From contig NC_089455.1 of assembly GCF_026210795.1 (NCBI RefSeq), forward strand, positions 744,001 to 808,000: 64,000 bases of DNA, written 5' to 3'. The notes under the pieces were generated by a model. That model did not search any database, had not been told where the DNA came from, and saw only the letters and a list, made by a program, of their open reading frames with translations. This DNA is from Rhizophagus irregularis (lineage: Eukaryota > Glomeromycota > Glomeromycetes > Glomerales > Glomeraceae). Position numbers and translations under genes: made by a program. Below, piece after piece: positions 1-11,522 of this stretch (within the stretch, counting starts at the first letter, position 1; every line of letters begins with the position of its first letter).

Positions 1-656
1 TCCCGATCTCTTGGCAATTGAATTTATTACTTTTGTTACTTTTGAGTTACCTTATACTGAAAATTAAGGTCTGTGGTTTATTCCCTACCCCTCTCCTTAC
101 ATTACACTACTTTAAATGGAACAACCACTAAAATCATTTTAATTTATTTTTTTTTTCTTTGATCGTTTATGCATAGAACAATCAATTGTATCTACTATGA
201 TCATTATCAAAAAAATAATTCATTTGCTCAAAAAAAGGTTTGAACTAAACTTTTTTAATACACAAGCTTTTAATAAACTAACCCATGTTTGCAGCAAAGT
301 TGCACATTGTGTTTATTAAAAAAACCCCCCCTTTTTTAAAACTCGAATTTTTTCTCTTTTTATACAAAAAAAAAAGCCACTCCCATTTTTTTATTTAAAA
401 AAAAAAAAAAAAATTTTTATTTTTTTAAAAAAAATTTCTTCCGTTATTTTAAAAATATTACTTTTTTTTCATTTGAATATTCAAATAAAAATAAAATAAA
501 TCCTCAAAATTTTTTCTTTAAACCTTATTATTTATTATATATATATTTATTCATTTTTATTCCATTTTTTTATTGTTTTATTTATTCATTTCACCCTATT
601 ATTTTTTTACAACTACATTTTTTTCCCTCTTATTTTAGACTTAGAAATTTAAATTA
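1..656. other. Upstream region of the transcription factor gene
   Basis: AT-rich DNA with long poly-A and poly-T runs and no open reading frame that I can support. A pyrimidine tract ending in TTTTAG at about 631-638 resembles a splice acceptor. The frame of the gene at 657 has an in-frame TAG at 642-644, so a coding exon joined at 639 could not read into it. A 5'UTR intron is still possible. Confidence 0.4.
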
Positions 657-3505
657 ATGATATCTTCAACTGTTCCAAGTAAGCGAACGCGCTTATCTGA
701 ATTAGAACCAAAACCAAATCAACAAAATCAACAATCACAACAAAATCTTCCTAATCTTCAACAATCACAATTCACAAATCAACATACACCATTACGACAA
801 ATGTTTCATCAAAATCAGCATCAGCATCAACAACATCAACAACATCAGCATCAATTAATCCCTGGTGATTTCATTCCATCTTCACAAGTTCAACAACAAC
901 AACAACAGCAGCAGCAGCAACAACAACAACAACAACAAAAAATTACATCTCCTCAACAAGAATCTGAATTAATTTTAACAAATCAAGAGATTCAACGTCT
1001 TAAAAAGGGATTCGAATTCTTAGTTGAAACTGTAGTCCCAAATAAAAGTCAATATGCAAAAGATGTATTTGCAGATATTATTAAATCTACAATTTCCGCT
1101 ATTTCAACTTCTGATTCTTCCAATATTTCTAATGATACACTCTCACAAAAAGATGATTCAACTAATAAATCAAATTCGATTGTATTAGATATTCCGATTC
1201 TTACCGAGTCAACTCGTAATGAATCAAATCAAGTTACATCTCCTTTGAGTCTAATATTAAACCATACTTTTCCAAGTAGTGTGGTTGAATTAGTCGATAA
1301 ACTTTCAAAAATATCTATTAATCCCTTCGATTTATCTGCCAATTCTTCCCCTACTAATATTAATTCAACAACAAGTAATGTTTCTTCAACACCTGATGTT
1401 ACTCCTTCACCTAAAGCTTCTATTCCTCCTCCATCTAAAGAATTATGTCAGCATTTGATACATGAATATTTTACTCAATTTAACGTTACGATTCCAATAT
1501 TGGATCGTCGAAAGTTTATTGATCATTGGCGTAATGAGAATACAAAACATTCTCAATTGTTAGTAACCGCTACTTTAGCTTTGGCTGCTGCAAGATATTC
1601 TGATGATCCTTCCATTCAGAAAACTCCTGATAAACCTGGTGGCGTTTTCTTTGATAGTGCAAAGGTAAAAAAAATTTTTTTTTTTTTAGGATGTAACTCA
1701 TAATTTATCATGTTTCATTTATATTAAATACACGCTTCTTCTTTTTTTTAGAAATTATTGGATACATTGTATGATACACCTCGATTGGAAACAGTACAAG
1801 CATTATTACTACTTACTCATGCGGAAAATACTGTATCACGTTTAGATAGTACATATATGTTTTTAGGCATGGCTGGTAAGAGTTAAACTATTTATATATA
1901 TCTTGACAACACGTTACGATTAAACGTATGCTAATAATGTATGTAATTCTTTTTTTTTTTAAAAAAAAAGTTCAAATGGCACATGCGTTGCATCTTGAAC
2001 GTAGTGATTCTAATAACTTGCTTCCCGAGGAGGATGAAGAAAGACGTAGAGTGTTTTATTGCATTTATTGTTGTGACAGATGGCTTTCATTTATATTTGG
2101 TAAACCATATGCAATAGATGATATAAATGTAAATGTTCCATTACCAACATTACCATCATTTGAACGACCTGCCCGAAATTTCTTTATAGCTTTTGTTAAA
2201 TTATCACGAATACTTGGACAAATATGGAGGTTTGGTTATTCTTCACAACCAAAAGCAGCAGAATCAACTTGGGTGGATCATGCAATGGATCAAAAGAGTA
2301 TGTTAAGACAAATAAGAGCTGCATTGGCCAAATGGTTAAAAGAATTACCTGATGAATTACAATATCAATATTTACCAAATACTGATCTTAGAAGTTTATT
2401 TCAATTAGCTAGATTTTCAGTTTATGCTGGATATATTAATATTTTATTTCATACTTGTATTATTTTATTACATCAACCTTATTTGGCACAAGCTTATAAT
2501 AATCCAAAAATTGAGGCAAATCAAGGTCCAATTAAAACTTGTCTTACTGCTGCAACTACAATTACTGATATTGCAAAGACAACAAGGCATTTTGATAAAA
2601 AAGCACTTTGTAATTTCCAATATCCTGTTTATGGAATATTACAATCTGCTATGATGGAAATGGTTATAATGAATGGATCTGCTGATCATGCCCAAGATGC
2701 AAAGAAGGCTTTAAATGATACTATAGAAGAATTAAGAGGGGCCGCCGAAAATGCTAATATTGGTTTTCTTAAAGAAATGTTAAAAGAATTGGAAGGTATT
2801 ATGATGATTACTAATGGAAGTTCTGGCGGCAACCATCTTTCAATTCCACTTCCATTAGTTATACAAATGTTGGAACAAAATAACAATAATAATTTACAGA
2901 ATACACAGAAACCATCCTCAATAACGAGTGTTAATAATGGTAGTAATGATAATAACACAACTTCCAATACATCAACGACAAGTAAATATTCTGATGATAA
3001 TTTCGGAAATACTATTAAGAATAGTACTAGTGGTGATGGATTAGGTATTATTTCAGATACTGAGACTAATTCTCCGACAACTGTGGCTAATACAATTAAC
3101 AAAAATTCAAATACACCACATCTACAACAACAATCAAATGTACAATTGCCACGTTCCCAATTACAAAACCAACAAATACACCAACAATTCATGATGGCAT
3201 CAACCTTTAGTGCATCACCTACATCATCACCAGGAGCAGTAGTTACTTCATTACATCAACAATTTAATCATCTATCATCATTTGATGCAAGTAATCAAAA
3301 TGATAATAATCATCACCAGATTTCACCACAATCCGGTAATCAGTGGGAACCTTTTTATATGGATGATATCTTATTTGATAATGTTAATCCAACTAATTCG
3401 GGTGTTTCAGCTTCTCATAACCAGGTTATGGAAGAATTATCATCAATATATCCTGGGTTTAATAATTATTCTGACAGTAATGATGGAAGCGTTGGCCCTC
3501 GATAA
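657..3505 (+). CDS. Fungal-specific transcription factor (Fungal_trans / XlnR-like regulatory domain)
   Basis: Three exons, 657-1664, 1752-1875 and 1971-3505, give 888 residues with frames continuous across both GT-AG introns. The N-terminal third is low complexity with a 17-Gln run and many QH repeats. From about residue 263 (SKELCQHLIHEYF) the protein matches the middle homology domain of fungal zinc-cluster regulators. Recognisable blocks are FNVTIPILDRRKF, GMAVQMAHALHLER, EERRRVFYCIYCCDRWLSF and GKPYAIDD. The C-terminal tail is rich in Asn, Ser and Gln, as in transactivation regions. In this family the domain sits in nuclear regulators of carbon or metabolite use. No Zn2Cys6 cluster is visible anywhere in the 888 residues or upstream in the window, so DNA binding may come from a partner. 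A short in-frame ATG at 1928 lies inside intron 2 and is not used. The family is clear; the target genes cannot be inferred. Confidence 0.85.
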
Positions 3506-3891
3506 TGGACAATTTATATAATTAATAAAAATGATACTGGTTTTCGTTTTTGTTGTTTGTTTATTTATTTATTTTGTAATATTATTGTGTATAGTATAAA
3601 AAATAAGCTTAATAAATTAAGTTATTGGTGTATCATAATTAATTTATTATTAAATGATTTTAAATGACGTGTCCTCTTTCTTTTTTATAAAAAAGAAAAA
3701 TAAATAAAAATAAAATAAAATAAAATAAAAATAAATAAATAATATTTTTCCTATTAAAATTGGAATAATATCTGAAAAGTTTTTTATTACTAAATTATTA
3801 TTAAGATACAATTATTCCACCAATAATTTATTTGTTTATTTTTTTTATTTTTTAAATCTTTTTTTGTTTCTTTTTTGAAACAATACTTTGA
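3506..3891. other. Convergent 3' intergenic region
   Basis: 386 bp between the stop codons of the transcription factor (+) and eIF3m (-). It holds AT-rich 3'UTR sequence, including a run of AAATAAAATA repeats at about 3700-3740. No gene is seen. Confidence 0.5.
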
Positions 3892-5763
3892 CTAACTCCC
3901 AGAAACTTCCTCTTGACCATTGACACCATCGACAACTACAACAGCTGAACTGGCAGCGTTATTTACATTTAAATTGGAATGTTGAGCAATTAATTTTGCG
4001 TTAGCAATGACCTGTAAAATATCCACAAGAGATTTTTTCCAACCTTCAAGCTTAGCAGATAACTGTTTCCATTGTTCCATTGTAAATGTTCGATATGTAG
4101 ATCTATTTACAAGAATTGTCTTCTTGACTTGGTTAATTTTTGCTTCAATTAAATTAGCACGAATAACTAACATTAGAAAAAATTGTTAGCTTTCCTACAT
4201 ATATCAGCATTAAAAATTATATAAATAATATTTAATAGGTTACCGTCGATTGTCCACATTTCAACCTCAGATTCTTCAATTTCTAATGCCTTTGCTATAG
4301 TTTCATAAGAAATTTCGCGAGAAACGTTCTCTGACGCTAGAGAAGCTAACGTTAATAACCTAATCTTACGTGTATTGTCTTCAATAGAAAGTCCTAATTA
4401 TACGAAATATTGGTTAGTGAACTCATGACGTTAACTTTATTCTTTGTGAATTCCATTATATTTACCAAATTTTTCAACATCATCTGGATTTTTATCAACA
4501 TATGCCTTATATTCTTTTAAGTTCCCATTCAAGAAAACTTTTAGTAGATCAAAAAGTTTTTCCTCACTTTTCAAGCATTGTATGGCTACATGTAATTCGA
4601 GTATATCTTCAAAACTTAAAATTTCGGGTAATTGAATAGCTTCAGTGACTGCACGAATTACTGCAGGTTTAGCTGTAGAAAGGTCATCGGAAGAAGAGTA
4701 GGTGGCGAGATGTTTTAATAGGAAGTCGTGGGATAGTTTGCTATGCATTTCCAATATTTTTAATAATTATTTAATATCAATCAGATCATGAAAAGAAAAA
4801 AATAAGAGCTATATTAAGTAAATCGCATTATAACATACAGTTCTCCTGCTTCCTTCAGTCTATTCGAAACAGTCATATACAATTCCCGTATTTGATTTGT
4901 TGAAATTGCCCATTCCTTTACCCAAGTGTCTAGACGTGACAGTTGTAGTAACAAAGTATCAATTTCATCATTTTTGGCTGCAATATCAAGAATTGTAAGA
5001 AACACATCATATCTGAGTGGTGAGGCATATTCCAGAGTATTATATAGATTTTGAAGACTATATTAAAATATAAAAAAAAAGCTTAGAAAAATTTATAATT
5101 ATAATTTTTACTTATAAAATTAAAAAATCGTTTAATAACCAACACTTTAAGTTTTTGAATAGCTTTATCATTTTGATTTACCACCAACGATTCAATTGAT
5201 GATTTTATTAAAGTTGGGTGAGTATCAGGTGATGCAGACTTTAAAATGGCAATCAGAAGATTAAATATAGCTTCAAATTCTAAATTTTAAACAAGCGTAA
5301 GATTTAGTATAAAAAATTAACAGATCATTAAATTTAAATTATTAAGAAGTACCCTTTTCCGGTGCTTCAAGTAATACTGATGTAGATTTAGCGAATAACT
5401 GAAAGACTTGCTCGAACTTTTTATCTTTTAATAGATTTCTCGTCTCTATAATAAAAGGTCCTTTTTCTTCTGGTTCACCTTTTAATTTGGAGACATAAGA
5501 AGCAAACTCCGATGCCTATGATAAAAATGTTTGTAGATGTTCTATAATTATAATATGATATTTATTATTTCTTGTGATAACATTATAAGCCACAATATAT
5601 ATATATATATATAAAAAATAGCAATAAATTTAAATTTGTAATTTCATAAATTCTGTTTAATAAAAAATCTTTCCCAAAGTTGAAACTTAAATCATTTCTT
5701 CAACACTCAACGCACCTGAGCCTCCAAAGGACCTTCCGTAAAGACAGTATTCACATACGTCAT
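3892..5763 (-). CDS. EIF3M: Eukaryotic translation initiation factor 3 subunit M (PCI domain)
   Basis: Seven exons on the minus strand: 5716-5763, 5353-5515, 5144-5279, 4839-5057, 4466-4740, 4244-4393 and 3892-4166. They join in frame to 421 residues, close to fungal eIF3m (animal forms are about 375). The protein begins [16 protein letters not shown]. The helical repeat part contains [17 protein letters not shown], matching the conserved PVRY block of eIF3m. The C-terminal PCI/winged-helix part contains [40 protein letters not shown] and MEQWKQL. eIF3m is a PCI subunit of the eIF3 scaffold that helps recruit mRNA to the 40S subunit in the cytoplasm. Two donors were fixed by family alignment: GTTGGT ending exon 3 and GTAAAT ending exon 5. 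The C-terminus ends in a short Val/Asn-rich tail. It converges with the upstream transcription factor gene. Confidence 0.9.
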
Positions 5764-6534
5764 TTTAAAGAGACTAAAAAGTTAGGTCGAACCACATCAA
5801 AAATAAGAAAAAAAAAATTTCTTTAATCTGCAGATGATATGACTCAGCATTCTTCACGTGATCTAATCTTATATGATCCCTGCGAAAAAAATCTCAACTT
5901 TTATACAAGGGTTTCTTTTCTAAATAACGATACTAAAAAGCAACTAAATTACAATCCAAAACTTCAATTTTTTATATGTAGCAAAAAAAACTATTTTTAT
6001 TTTAAATTATCAAAATATATGACGGACAATTTCCCTTGAACGCCGGTTTTTTTCGCCCGAACAAACCTATTTTAATGAATATATTTTTTTTTTAATGAAT
6101 ATTTATTTTATTTATTTTATCTATTAATTTTATTTTTGTTTCTTCCTGAATGTGTATGGATTCCTTAAAATCATATTTCTCTCCAGCGTAAATGACACAC
6201 ATAATAAAATTTTTTTTTATTTAAGTAATTTTTTTTTAGGAAGCTTTAATATTTAAAGGAAGTATTAATCGTTAACGATAACATAATAATTCGATTTCAG
6301 GCAAAATTAAGGATGTAATTTATTGCAAGTATGATTTTCGATCGTTATTTTCTTGCAGAGACTCCTATGAATGAGCTTTTAAACTCTTGAATAATCGATT
6401 TTCTGGTAAATTTTTTAATTTTAATAAGAGTACAAAATAGATTAATAGAACTTGCAAAAGACTGATCAGGCTCCAAAAAAATCCCGGCTCAAAATTAAAA
6501 TTTAGCCTATACCGGTTTCAAAATATTTCTTATT
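5764..6534. other. Intergenic region upstream of eIF3m and the GNAT array
   Basis: AT-rich spacer containing the presumed eIF3m promoter. A 66-codon frame at 5839-6039 has no family signature and biased composition, so I do not call it a gene. A stretch near 5839-5865 (GACTCAGCATTCTTCACG) resembles the sequence upstream of GNAT copies 3 and 4 (TCAGCATTTCTCACG), so it may be a trace of the duplicated unit. Confidence 0.4.
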
Positions 6535-7132
6535 ATGAGTCCTCCGAAATTAAACATCAAATCAAAAAGTCCAACCTTCAAAAAAAAAAAACTGAAAAAT
6601 TTCATTTATCCGCTTTAAATTAACCGATAACCATAAATTGTTTCATTACTTGAACCGACAAATATAAATTCAATTGATATATTGCCAAATCCTTATACAT
6701 TATCAGATGCAGAACGGTTTGTTAATAAATGTATAATAGAATAAGAAAAAACATTGCGATGTAATATGTGGGCAATTCGTAATTCAAGTGAAGAATTTAT
6801 TGGGTATATTGGATTACATCAAATAAAAGAAAAAGAAAAATATATTATCGAAGTTGATCAAGATAAAAAGCTATTTAATGAATCGTATGAATTGGCTATT
6901 ATATTTCTTCAGTTTAGGTATCGTTAGTTCTGCTATAAATGTTGTTTGTAATGAGATTGCCTTTAAAGAATTACATTTAAATCACGTCTTTGGTAGTATG
7001 GCTTTGTAAATAATGAACAAAGTCATAATGTACTAAAAAGAAGTGGTTTTAAATTTGTTAAATTATTAAAAAACGCTTTAAAAAAGGGCGATGATTCGTT
7101 AAAGAAAGGGAAGTAGATCAAATTCAATAATA
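6535..7132 (+). pseudogene. GNAT acetyltransferase copy 1, decayed
   Basis: Starts with an ATG followed by sequence matching the N-terminus of the intact copies (the LNIKSK block, the NINSID block and the NPYTLSDAERFVNKCI block). It is broken by many lesions. There are in-frame stops, including TAA after the block equivalent to KCIVE, small indels, loss of the IHKNT segment, and a deletion of roughly 30 bp removing the MRDVYWF equivalent near the C-terminus. It is the most diverged of the four tandem copies, so probably the oldest. No function is expected. Confidence 0.85.
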
Positions 7133-7627
7133 TTTTATAAATTGCGCTTGTAAAATGTAAAGCGGCATAGATCACGTCTTAATCTGCTGTCATAAAATCG
7201 CGTAATTTTAACAAAATTCTGTTACTAAATTAAAATCTATAAAATTTCAAATTATATGTATTTTGTCTGTAATGAGCAGATTGAGTTCGATGATAAAATA
7301 GTGGCAGTACCACTAACCCCGAATCCCACAGGCTGGAGATTATGGTGAAGGAATTCACTAGCATATAGAGAATAAGATATCAAAATTTATTATGATTTGC
7401 ATCTATTTTTTAAAAATTAGTACATTTTGGTCATGTATCATGTGATAAAAATTCATTAATGATCTGTGCAACTTAAAATTGAAGATCTTCACTATACTAA
7501 GGGCTATTATATCAAAAATAATTGTTTATAAAAAAATCTGTATCAGGCATTATTCATTATATAAAAATTCATTATAGTATAAAGGGTGAACCGTACATCG
7601 TTTTATCGTATCATAAAAATATTTTCT
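7133..7627. other. Spacer between GNAT copies 1 and 2
   Basis: Nothing codes here that I can recognise. Unlike the later spacers I see no clear ABCE1 fragment. A GTG codon at 7586 is in frame with copy 2 but is not taken as its start, because the ATG at 7628 is conserved in all copies. Confidence 0.4.
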
Positions 7628-8275
7628 ATGAATTCTCCGACATTGAATATTAAATCAAAAGGACCATTTGAATTAAATCTTCCCAAAAAAACAACTGAAA
7701 AATTTCATTTATCCGCTTTAATATTGACGGATATACCGCAAATTTTTTCATTGCTTAGACCAACAAATATAAATTCAATTGATATTCATAAAAATACTGC
7801 TTCATTGCCATATCCTTATACATTATCGGATGCGGAACGGTTTGTTAATAAATGCATAGTAGAATATACAAAAACATTGCGATGTAATATGTGGGCAATT
7901 CGTAATTCAAATGAAGAATTTATCGGTTATGTCGGATTATATCAAACAAATGAAAAATATGTTATCGAAGATGATCAAGATAAAAAATTTTTTAATGATT
8001 CGTATGGAATTGGGTATTATATTTCTTTAGAATATAGAGGTTTAGGTATTGTTAGTTCTGCTGTAAATCTTGTTTGTAATGAGATTGCCTTTAAAGAATT
8101 ACATTTAAATTATGTCGTTGGTATTACTTTTGTGGATAATGAACGAAGTCATAATGTACTAGAACGAAGTGGCTTTAAATTAGTTAAATTATTAAAAAAT
8201 GCCTTTAAAAAAAGTGGTGAAATGAGAGACGTCTATTGGTTCATTAAAGAAAGGGAAGTAGGTCAAATTCAATAA
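7628..8275 (+). CDS. GNAT-family N-acetyltransferase (RimJ/RimL type), copy 2
   Basis: Single exon of 215 residues starting MNSPTLNIKSKGPFELNLP. The start is set by the ATG conserved at the same place in all four copies. The fold is recognisable: an early acceptor-side region (LSALILTDIPQIFSLL, SDAERFVNKCIVEY), strands with WAIRNSNEEFIGYVGLY, then motif A of the acetyl-CoA pyrophosphate loop as GIGYYISLEYRGLGIVSSAV. The late block is DNERSHNVLERSGFKLV, typical of the Acetyltransf_3 subgroup. Family members move acetyl from acetyl-CoA to amino groups of proteins or small molecules; the substrate here is unknown. It lies in a tandem array with copies 1, 3 and 4, all on the same strand. No signal peptide or membrane segment is seen. 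Frame and motifs look intact. Confidence 0.85.
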   Translation: MNSPTLNIKSKGPFELNLPKKTTEKFHLSALILTDIPQIFSLLRPTNINSIDIHKNTASLPYPYTLSDAERFVNKCIVEYTKTLRCNMWAIRNSNEEFIGYVGLYQTNEKYVIEDDQDKKFFNDSYGIGYYISLEYRGLGIVSSAVNLVCNEIAFKELHLNYVVGITFVDNERSHNVLERSGFKLVKLLKNAFKKSGEMRDVYWFIKEREVGQIQ

Positions 8276-8393
8276 TTCGCACTTGTAAAATACACTAGTT
8301 AGCCATTATTAACTCGCGAATAAATTATTATTTATTACTTTTTTTAAAAAAAAAAATTCTGTTGTAAAAGAATTATAAATATTACTATCAAAT

Positions 8394-8690
8394 CAGTGTA
8401 CTTGAAATGACCAAATGATTCAAATGATAAATGACAAATGACATGTCATTTCAATGCTCAAATGACAAATGATCTTGGTCATTTGAATGTAATTTTGGCC
8501 AGCATTATGATTTTTGCCTACACTACATTCATTATTTTTTAATTATAGTCACATGATTATTTATGTGATAAATATTAGCCAATCAAAATCAAATGATTGA
8601 AATGACCAAATGACAAATGATTATGAATAATGACAAATGATTTCATAAATCATTTAAATGGTCAAATGACCAGGTCATTTCCGAACACTG
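8394..8690. mobile_element. Inverted-repeat MITE-like element built of CAAATGA repeats
   Basis: The ends are inverted repeats: CAGTGTACTTGAAATGACC at the left and the complement of CAGTGTTCGGAAATGACC at the right. The weaker similarity extends outward (ACTATCAAATCAGTG against ACTATTAATCAGTG). The interior is a dense mix of CAAATGAC and GTCATTTG, so either strand can fold back on itself. A CAGTGT terminus recalls hAT-type elements, but the flanking 8 bp (TATCAAAT and ATTAATAG) do not match, so no target duplication is shown. It sits between GNAT copy 2 and an ABCE1 fragment. There is no coding capacity. Confidence 0.6.
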
Positions 8691-8736
8691 ATTAATAGTA
8701 TTAACAAATCTTCGTTTAATGTAAAATAAATAATTC

Positions 8737-8990
8737 GAACCATAAAAGAAGATAACTTTTAATCCACCAAAATACTTAATAAATTATAAATAGTAAACCT
8801 TTGAAGATCCAAGCTAATATTAGGATCTAAAGTTGGTTGGATCACATTTAAAAGTGATCGACTAACAATCATATTTTATAAAATTACTAACCTTTTTTTT
8901 TTGACTTTAATAAAAATAATTTAAAGAATGGGCATTACTAACAATTGTATTTTAAATTTATTTATGTAGATATTACTGATGGCCTTGTTC
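8737..8990 (-). pseudogene. Fragment of the ABCE1 3' end (duplicated), copy F1
   Basis: Contains GGTTGGATCACATTTAAAAG at about 8830, matching the penultimate exon of ABCE1 (the segment coding [10 protein letters not shown] at 11690-11735). On the left is the ABCE1 3' flank (AAGATAACTTTTAATCCACC, also found near 11435). On the right is a remnant of the preceding intron and exon (TACTGATGGCC near 8977). It is too decayed to code. It marks the end of a duplicated unit that joined the GNAT gene to the ABCE1 3' end. Confidence 0.75.
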
Positions 8991-9223
8991 AATCAATGAT
9001 CATTATGAGTCAGCATTTCTCACGTTAATGAAGAAATCGTTTCCTTTTTTATATCATACCAAGGAATTTATTTGTAATTATGACTAACATGACTATATAG
9101 TGTTCAAAAATTTATAAATATCGGTTATATCGTTTTATCGTATGATTTAATTCATTTTCTTAACAGTGAATCCAGCGAATCTTGAAATATTTTAAATATT
9201 TTCTCATTAAATATTTTCTCATT

Positions 9224-9883
9224 ATGAATTCTCTGGCATTAAATATTAAATCAAAAGGACCATTTGAATTAAACCTTCCCAAAAAAGCAACCGATAAATT
9301 TCATTTATCCGCTTTAAAATTAACGGATATACCACAAATTGTTTCATTGCTTGGACCAACAAATATAAATTCAATTGATATTCATAAAAATACTTCTTCA
9401 TTGCCAAATCCTTATACATTATCAGACGCAGAATGGTTTGTTAATAAATGCATAGTAGAATATACAAAAACATTACAATGTAATATATGGGCGATTCGTA
9501 ATTCAAATGAAGAATTTATTGGATGTATTGGATTACATGAAATATTAAAAGAAAAATATGCTGTCGACGATGATCAAGATAAAAAGTTATTTAATGAATC
9601 GTATGAAATTGGATATTATATTTCTTCAGAATACAGAGGTTTAGGTATCGTTAGTGCTGCTGCAAATTTTATTTGTAATGAGATTGCTTTTAAAGAATTG
9701 CATTTAAATTATATTATTGGTATGGCTTTTGCGAATAATGAGCAAAGTCATAACGTACTAAAAAGATGTGGTTTTAAATTTGTTAAATTATTGAAAGACG
9801 CTTTAAAAAAGGGCGATGAGATGAGAGATGTCTATTGGTTCATTAAAGAAAGAGAAGTAGAACAAATTCATAATATTTTATAA
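9224..9883 (+). CDS. GNAT-family N-acetyltransferase (RimJ/RimL type), copy 3
   Basis: Single exon, 219 residues from the conserved ATG (MNSLALNIKSKGPFELNLP). An upstream TTG in frame at 9182 is not a plausible start. It shares every block with copy 2: the NINSIDIHKNTSSLPNPYT segment, WAIRNSNEEFIG, the acetyl-CoA loop in YYISSEYRGLGIVSAAA and the late block NNEQSHNVLKRCGFKFVKLL. It differs from copy 2 in several places (IGLHEILKEKYAVDDD against VGLYQTNEKYVIEDD) and at the C-terminus, where it ends EVEQIHNIL. The coding frame is intact. It is closest to broken copy 4, with which it also shares its 3' flank. The substrate is unknown. Confidence 0.85.
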   Translation: MNSLALNIKSKGPFELNLPKKATDKFHLSALKLTDIPQIVSLLGPTNINSIDIHKNTSSLPNPYTLSDAEWFVNKCIVEYTKTLQCNIWAIRNSNEEFIGCIGLHEILKEKYAVDDDQDKKLFNESYEIGYYISSEYRGLGIVSAAANFICNEIAFKELHLNYIIGMAFANNEQSHNVLKRCGFKFVKLLKDALKKGDEMRDVYWFIKEREVEQIHNIL

Positions 9884-10124
9884 TTCGCGCTTATGAATTT
9901 AGGCCAAATCTCACATCAGACAAAGCAGTCGTTAGTTAGTATTTAGCATACATTATTAACTTGAGATTAAATTATTATTTATTATTTTAATTTATTTATT
10001 TTTTAATAAATTCTATATATAAAAGAAATAAATATTATAGGTAAATAGTGAAATATTACTACCAAACAATATAATAAATTTTCATGTTTTAATTATCAAA
10101 ATTTTAATTTCAAAATTACAGATT

Positions 10125-10440
10125 CGAAACTATCTAACCATAAAGATAACTTTTTAAATTACCCTTCCAAAAAGAGAGGGACGACAAATTGTGATTACAC
10201 AATGAAATTTGATAAACTGAACCAATATAGCAAAAAAAAATTTCGATATATAGAGATTGTACTTTTTAAGTTTAGCATAGCTGGGAATCTAAAATTGGTT
10301 GGATCACATCTAAACGTGATCTCGAGAGACTAATAATCATATTTTATAAAATTACTAACCCTTTTTTGAATAAATTATTGTCTGTTATACCACAATAATA
10401 AAGAATTTGCTGTAGATATTACTAAATGAACAATCAATGA
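10125..10440 (-). pseudogene. Fragment of the ABCE1 3' end (duplicated), copy F2
   Basis: At about 10286-10330 the sequence is nearly identical to the ABCE1 penultimate exon at 11690-11733 (CTAAAATTGGTTGGATCAC, then CTAAACGTGATCTCGAGAGA). To the right are the intron remnant TCATATTTTATAAA and a worn piece of the next exon (GCTGTAGATATTACT near 10408). To the left is the 3' flank with AAAGATAACTTTTT. This is a better preserved version of fragment F1, in the same relation to its GNAT copy (about 400 bp downstream of the acetyltransferase stop codon). Confidence 0.8.
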
Positions 10441-10524
10441 TCATTACGATCCAGCATTTCTCACGTTAATGAAGAAATCGTTTCCTTTTTATTGTGTTCA
10501 AAAATTTTAAAATATTTTCTCATT

Positions 10525-11173
10525 ATGAATTCTCTTGCATTAAATATTAAATCAAAAGGACCATTTGAATTAAACATTCCCAAAAAAGCAACCGAGAAAT
10601 TCATTTATCCGCTTCAAAATTAACGGATATACCACAAATTGTTTCATTACTTGGACCAACAAATATAAATTCAATTGATATTCATGAAAATACTTTTACA
10701 TTGCCAAATCCTTACACGCGGAACGGTTTGTTAATAAATGCATAGTAGAATATACAAAAACATTACAATGTAATAAATGGGCGATTCGTAATTCAAATGA
10801 TGAATTTATTGGATGTATTGGATTACTTTAAATAAAAGAAAAATATATTATCGAAGATGATCAAGATAAAAAGTTATTTAATGAATCGTATGAAATTGGA
10901 TATTATATTTCTTCAGAATACAGAGGTTTAGGTATCGTTAGTACTGCTGCAAATTTTATTTGTAATGAGATTGCCTTTAAAGAATTACATTTAGATTATA
11001 TTATTGGTATGACTTTTGTGAATAATGAGCAAAGTCATAACGTACTAAAAAGATGTGGTTTTAAATTAGTTAAATTATTGAAAGGCGTTATAAAAAAGGG
11101 CGATGAAAAGATGAGAGATGTCTATTTGTTCATTAAAGAAAGAGAAGTAGAACAAACTCACAATATTTTATTA
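10525..11173 (+). pseudogene. GNAT acetyltransferase copy 4, broken
   Basis: Very similar to copy 3 from the conserved ATG onward, but disabled. A T is missing in the block coding KFHLSA. Bases are deleted between NPYT and the ERF block, removing most of LSDA. An in-frame TAA follows the block coding GCIGL at about 10828. The normal stop has mutated (TATAAT to TATTAT), so the surviving 3' frame runs on to 11248. The last part (11009-11173) still reads as the late GNAT block NNEQSHNVLKRCGFK. The high similarity to copy 3 suggests recent duplication. Confidence 0.85.
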
Positions 11174-11522
11174 TTCGCGCTTATGAATTTAGGCCAAATC
11201 CCATATCAGATAAAGCAGTCGTTAGTTAGTGTTAGCATACATTATTAACTTGAGATTAAATTATTATTTATTATTTTAATTTATTTATTTTTTTTGTTAA
11301 TAAATTCTATATATAAACGAAATATTATAGGTAAATAGTGAAATATTACTACAAAACAATATAATAAACTTTCATGTTTTAATTATCAAAATTTTAATTT
11401 CAAATCTACAGATTCGAAACTATCTATCTAACTATAAAGAAGATAACTTTTTAATCCACTAAAATACTTAAATAATAAATTATAAATAGTAAAATACTAA
11501 GATATTATAACAAATTTTATTT

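Noticed and set aside
2686-3192. 168-codon frame on the minus strand
   Set aside because: It is the antisense shadow of the Asn/Gln-rich tail of the transcription factor and has no independent features.
5839-6039. 66-codon frame upstream of eIF3m
   Set aside because: No family signature, ends in AT-rich spacer, and lacks any conserved neighbour.
8386-8698. 8-bp target duplication around the CAGTGT element
   Set aside because: The flanking octamers TATCAAAT and ATTAATAG do not match, so a target duplication is not claimed.
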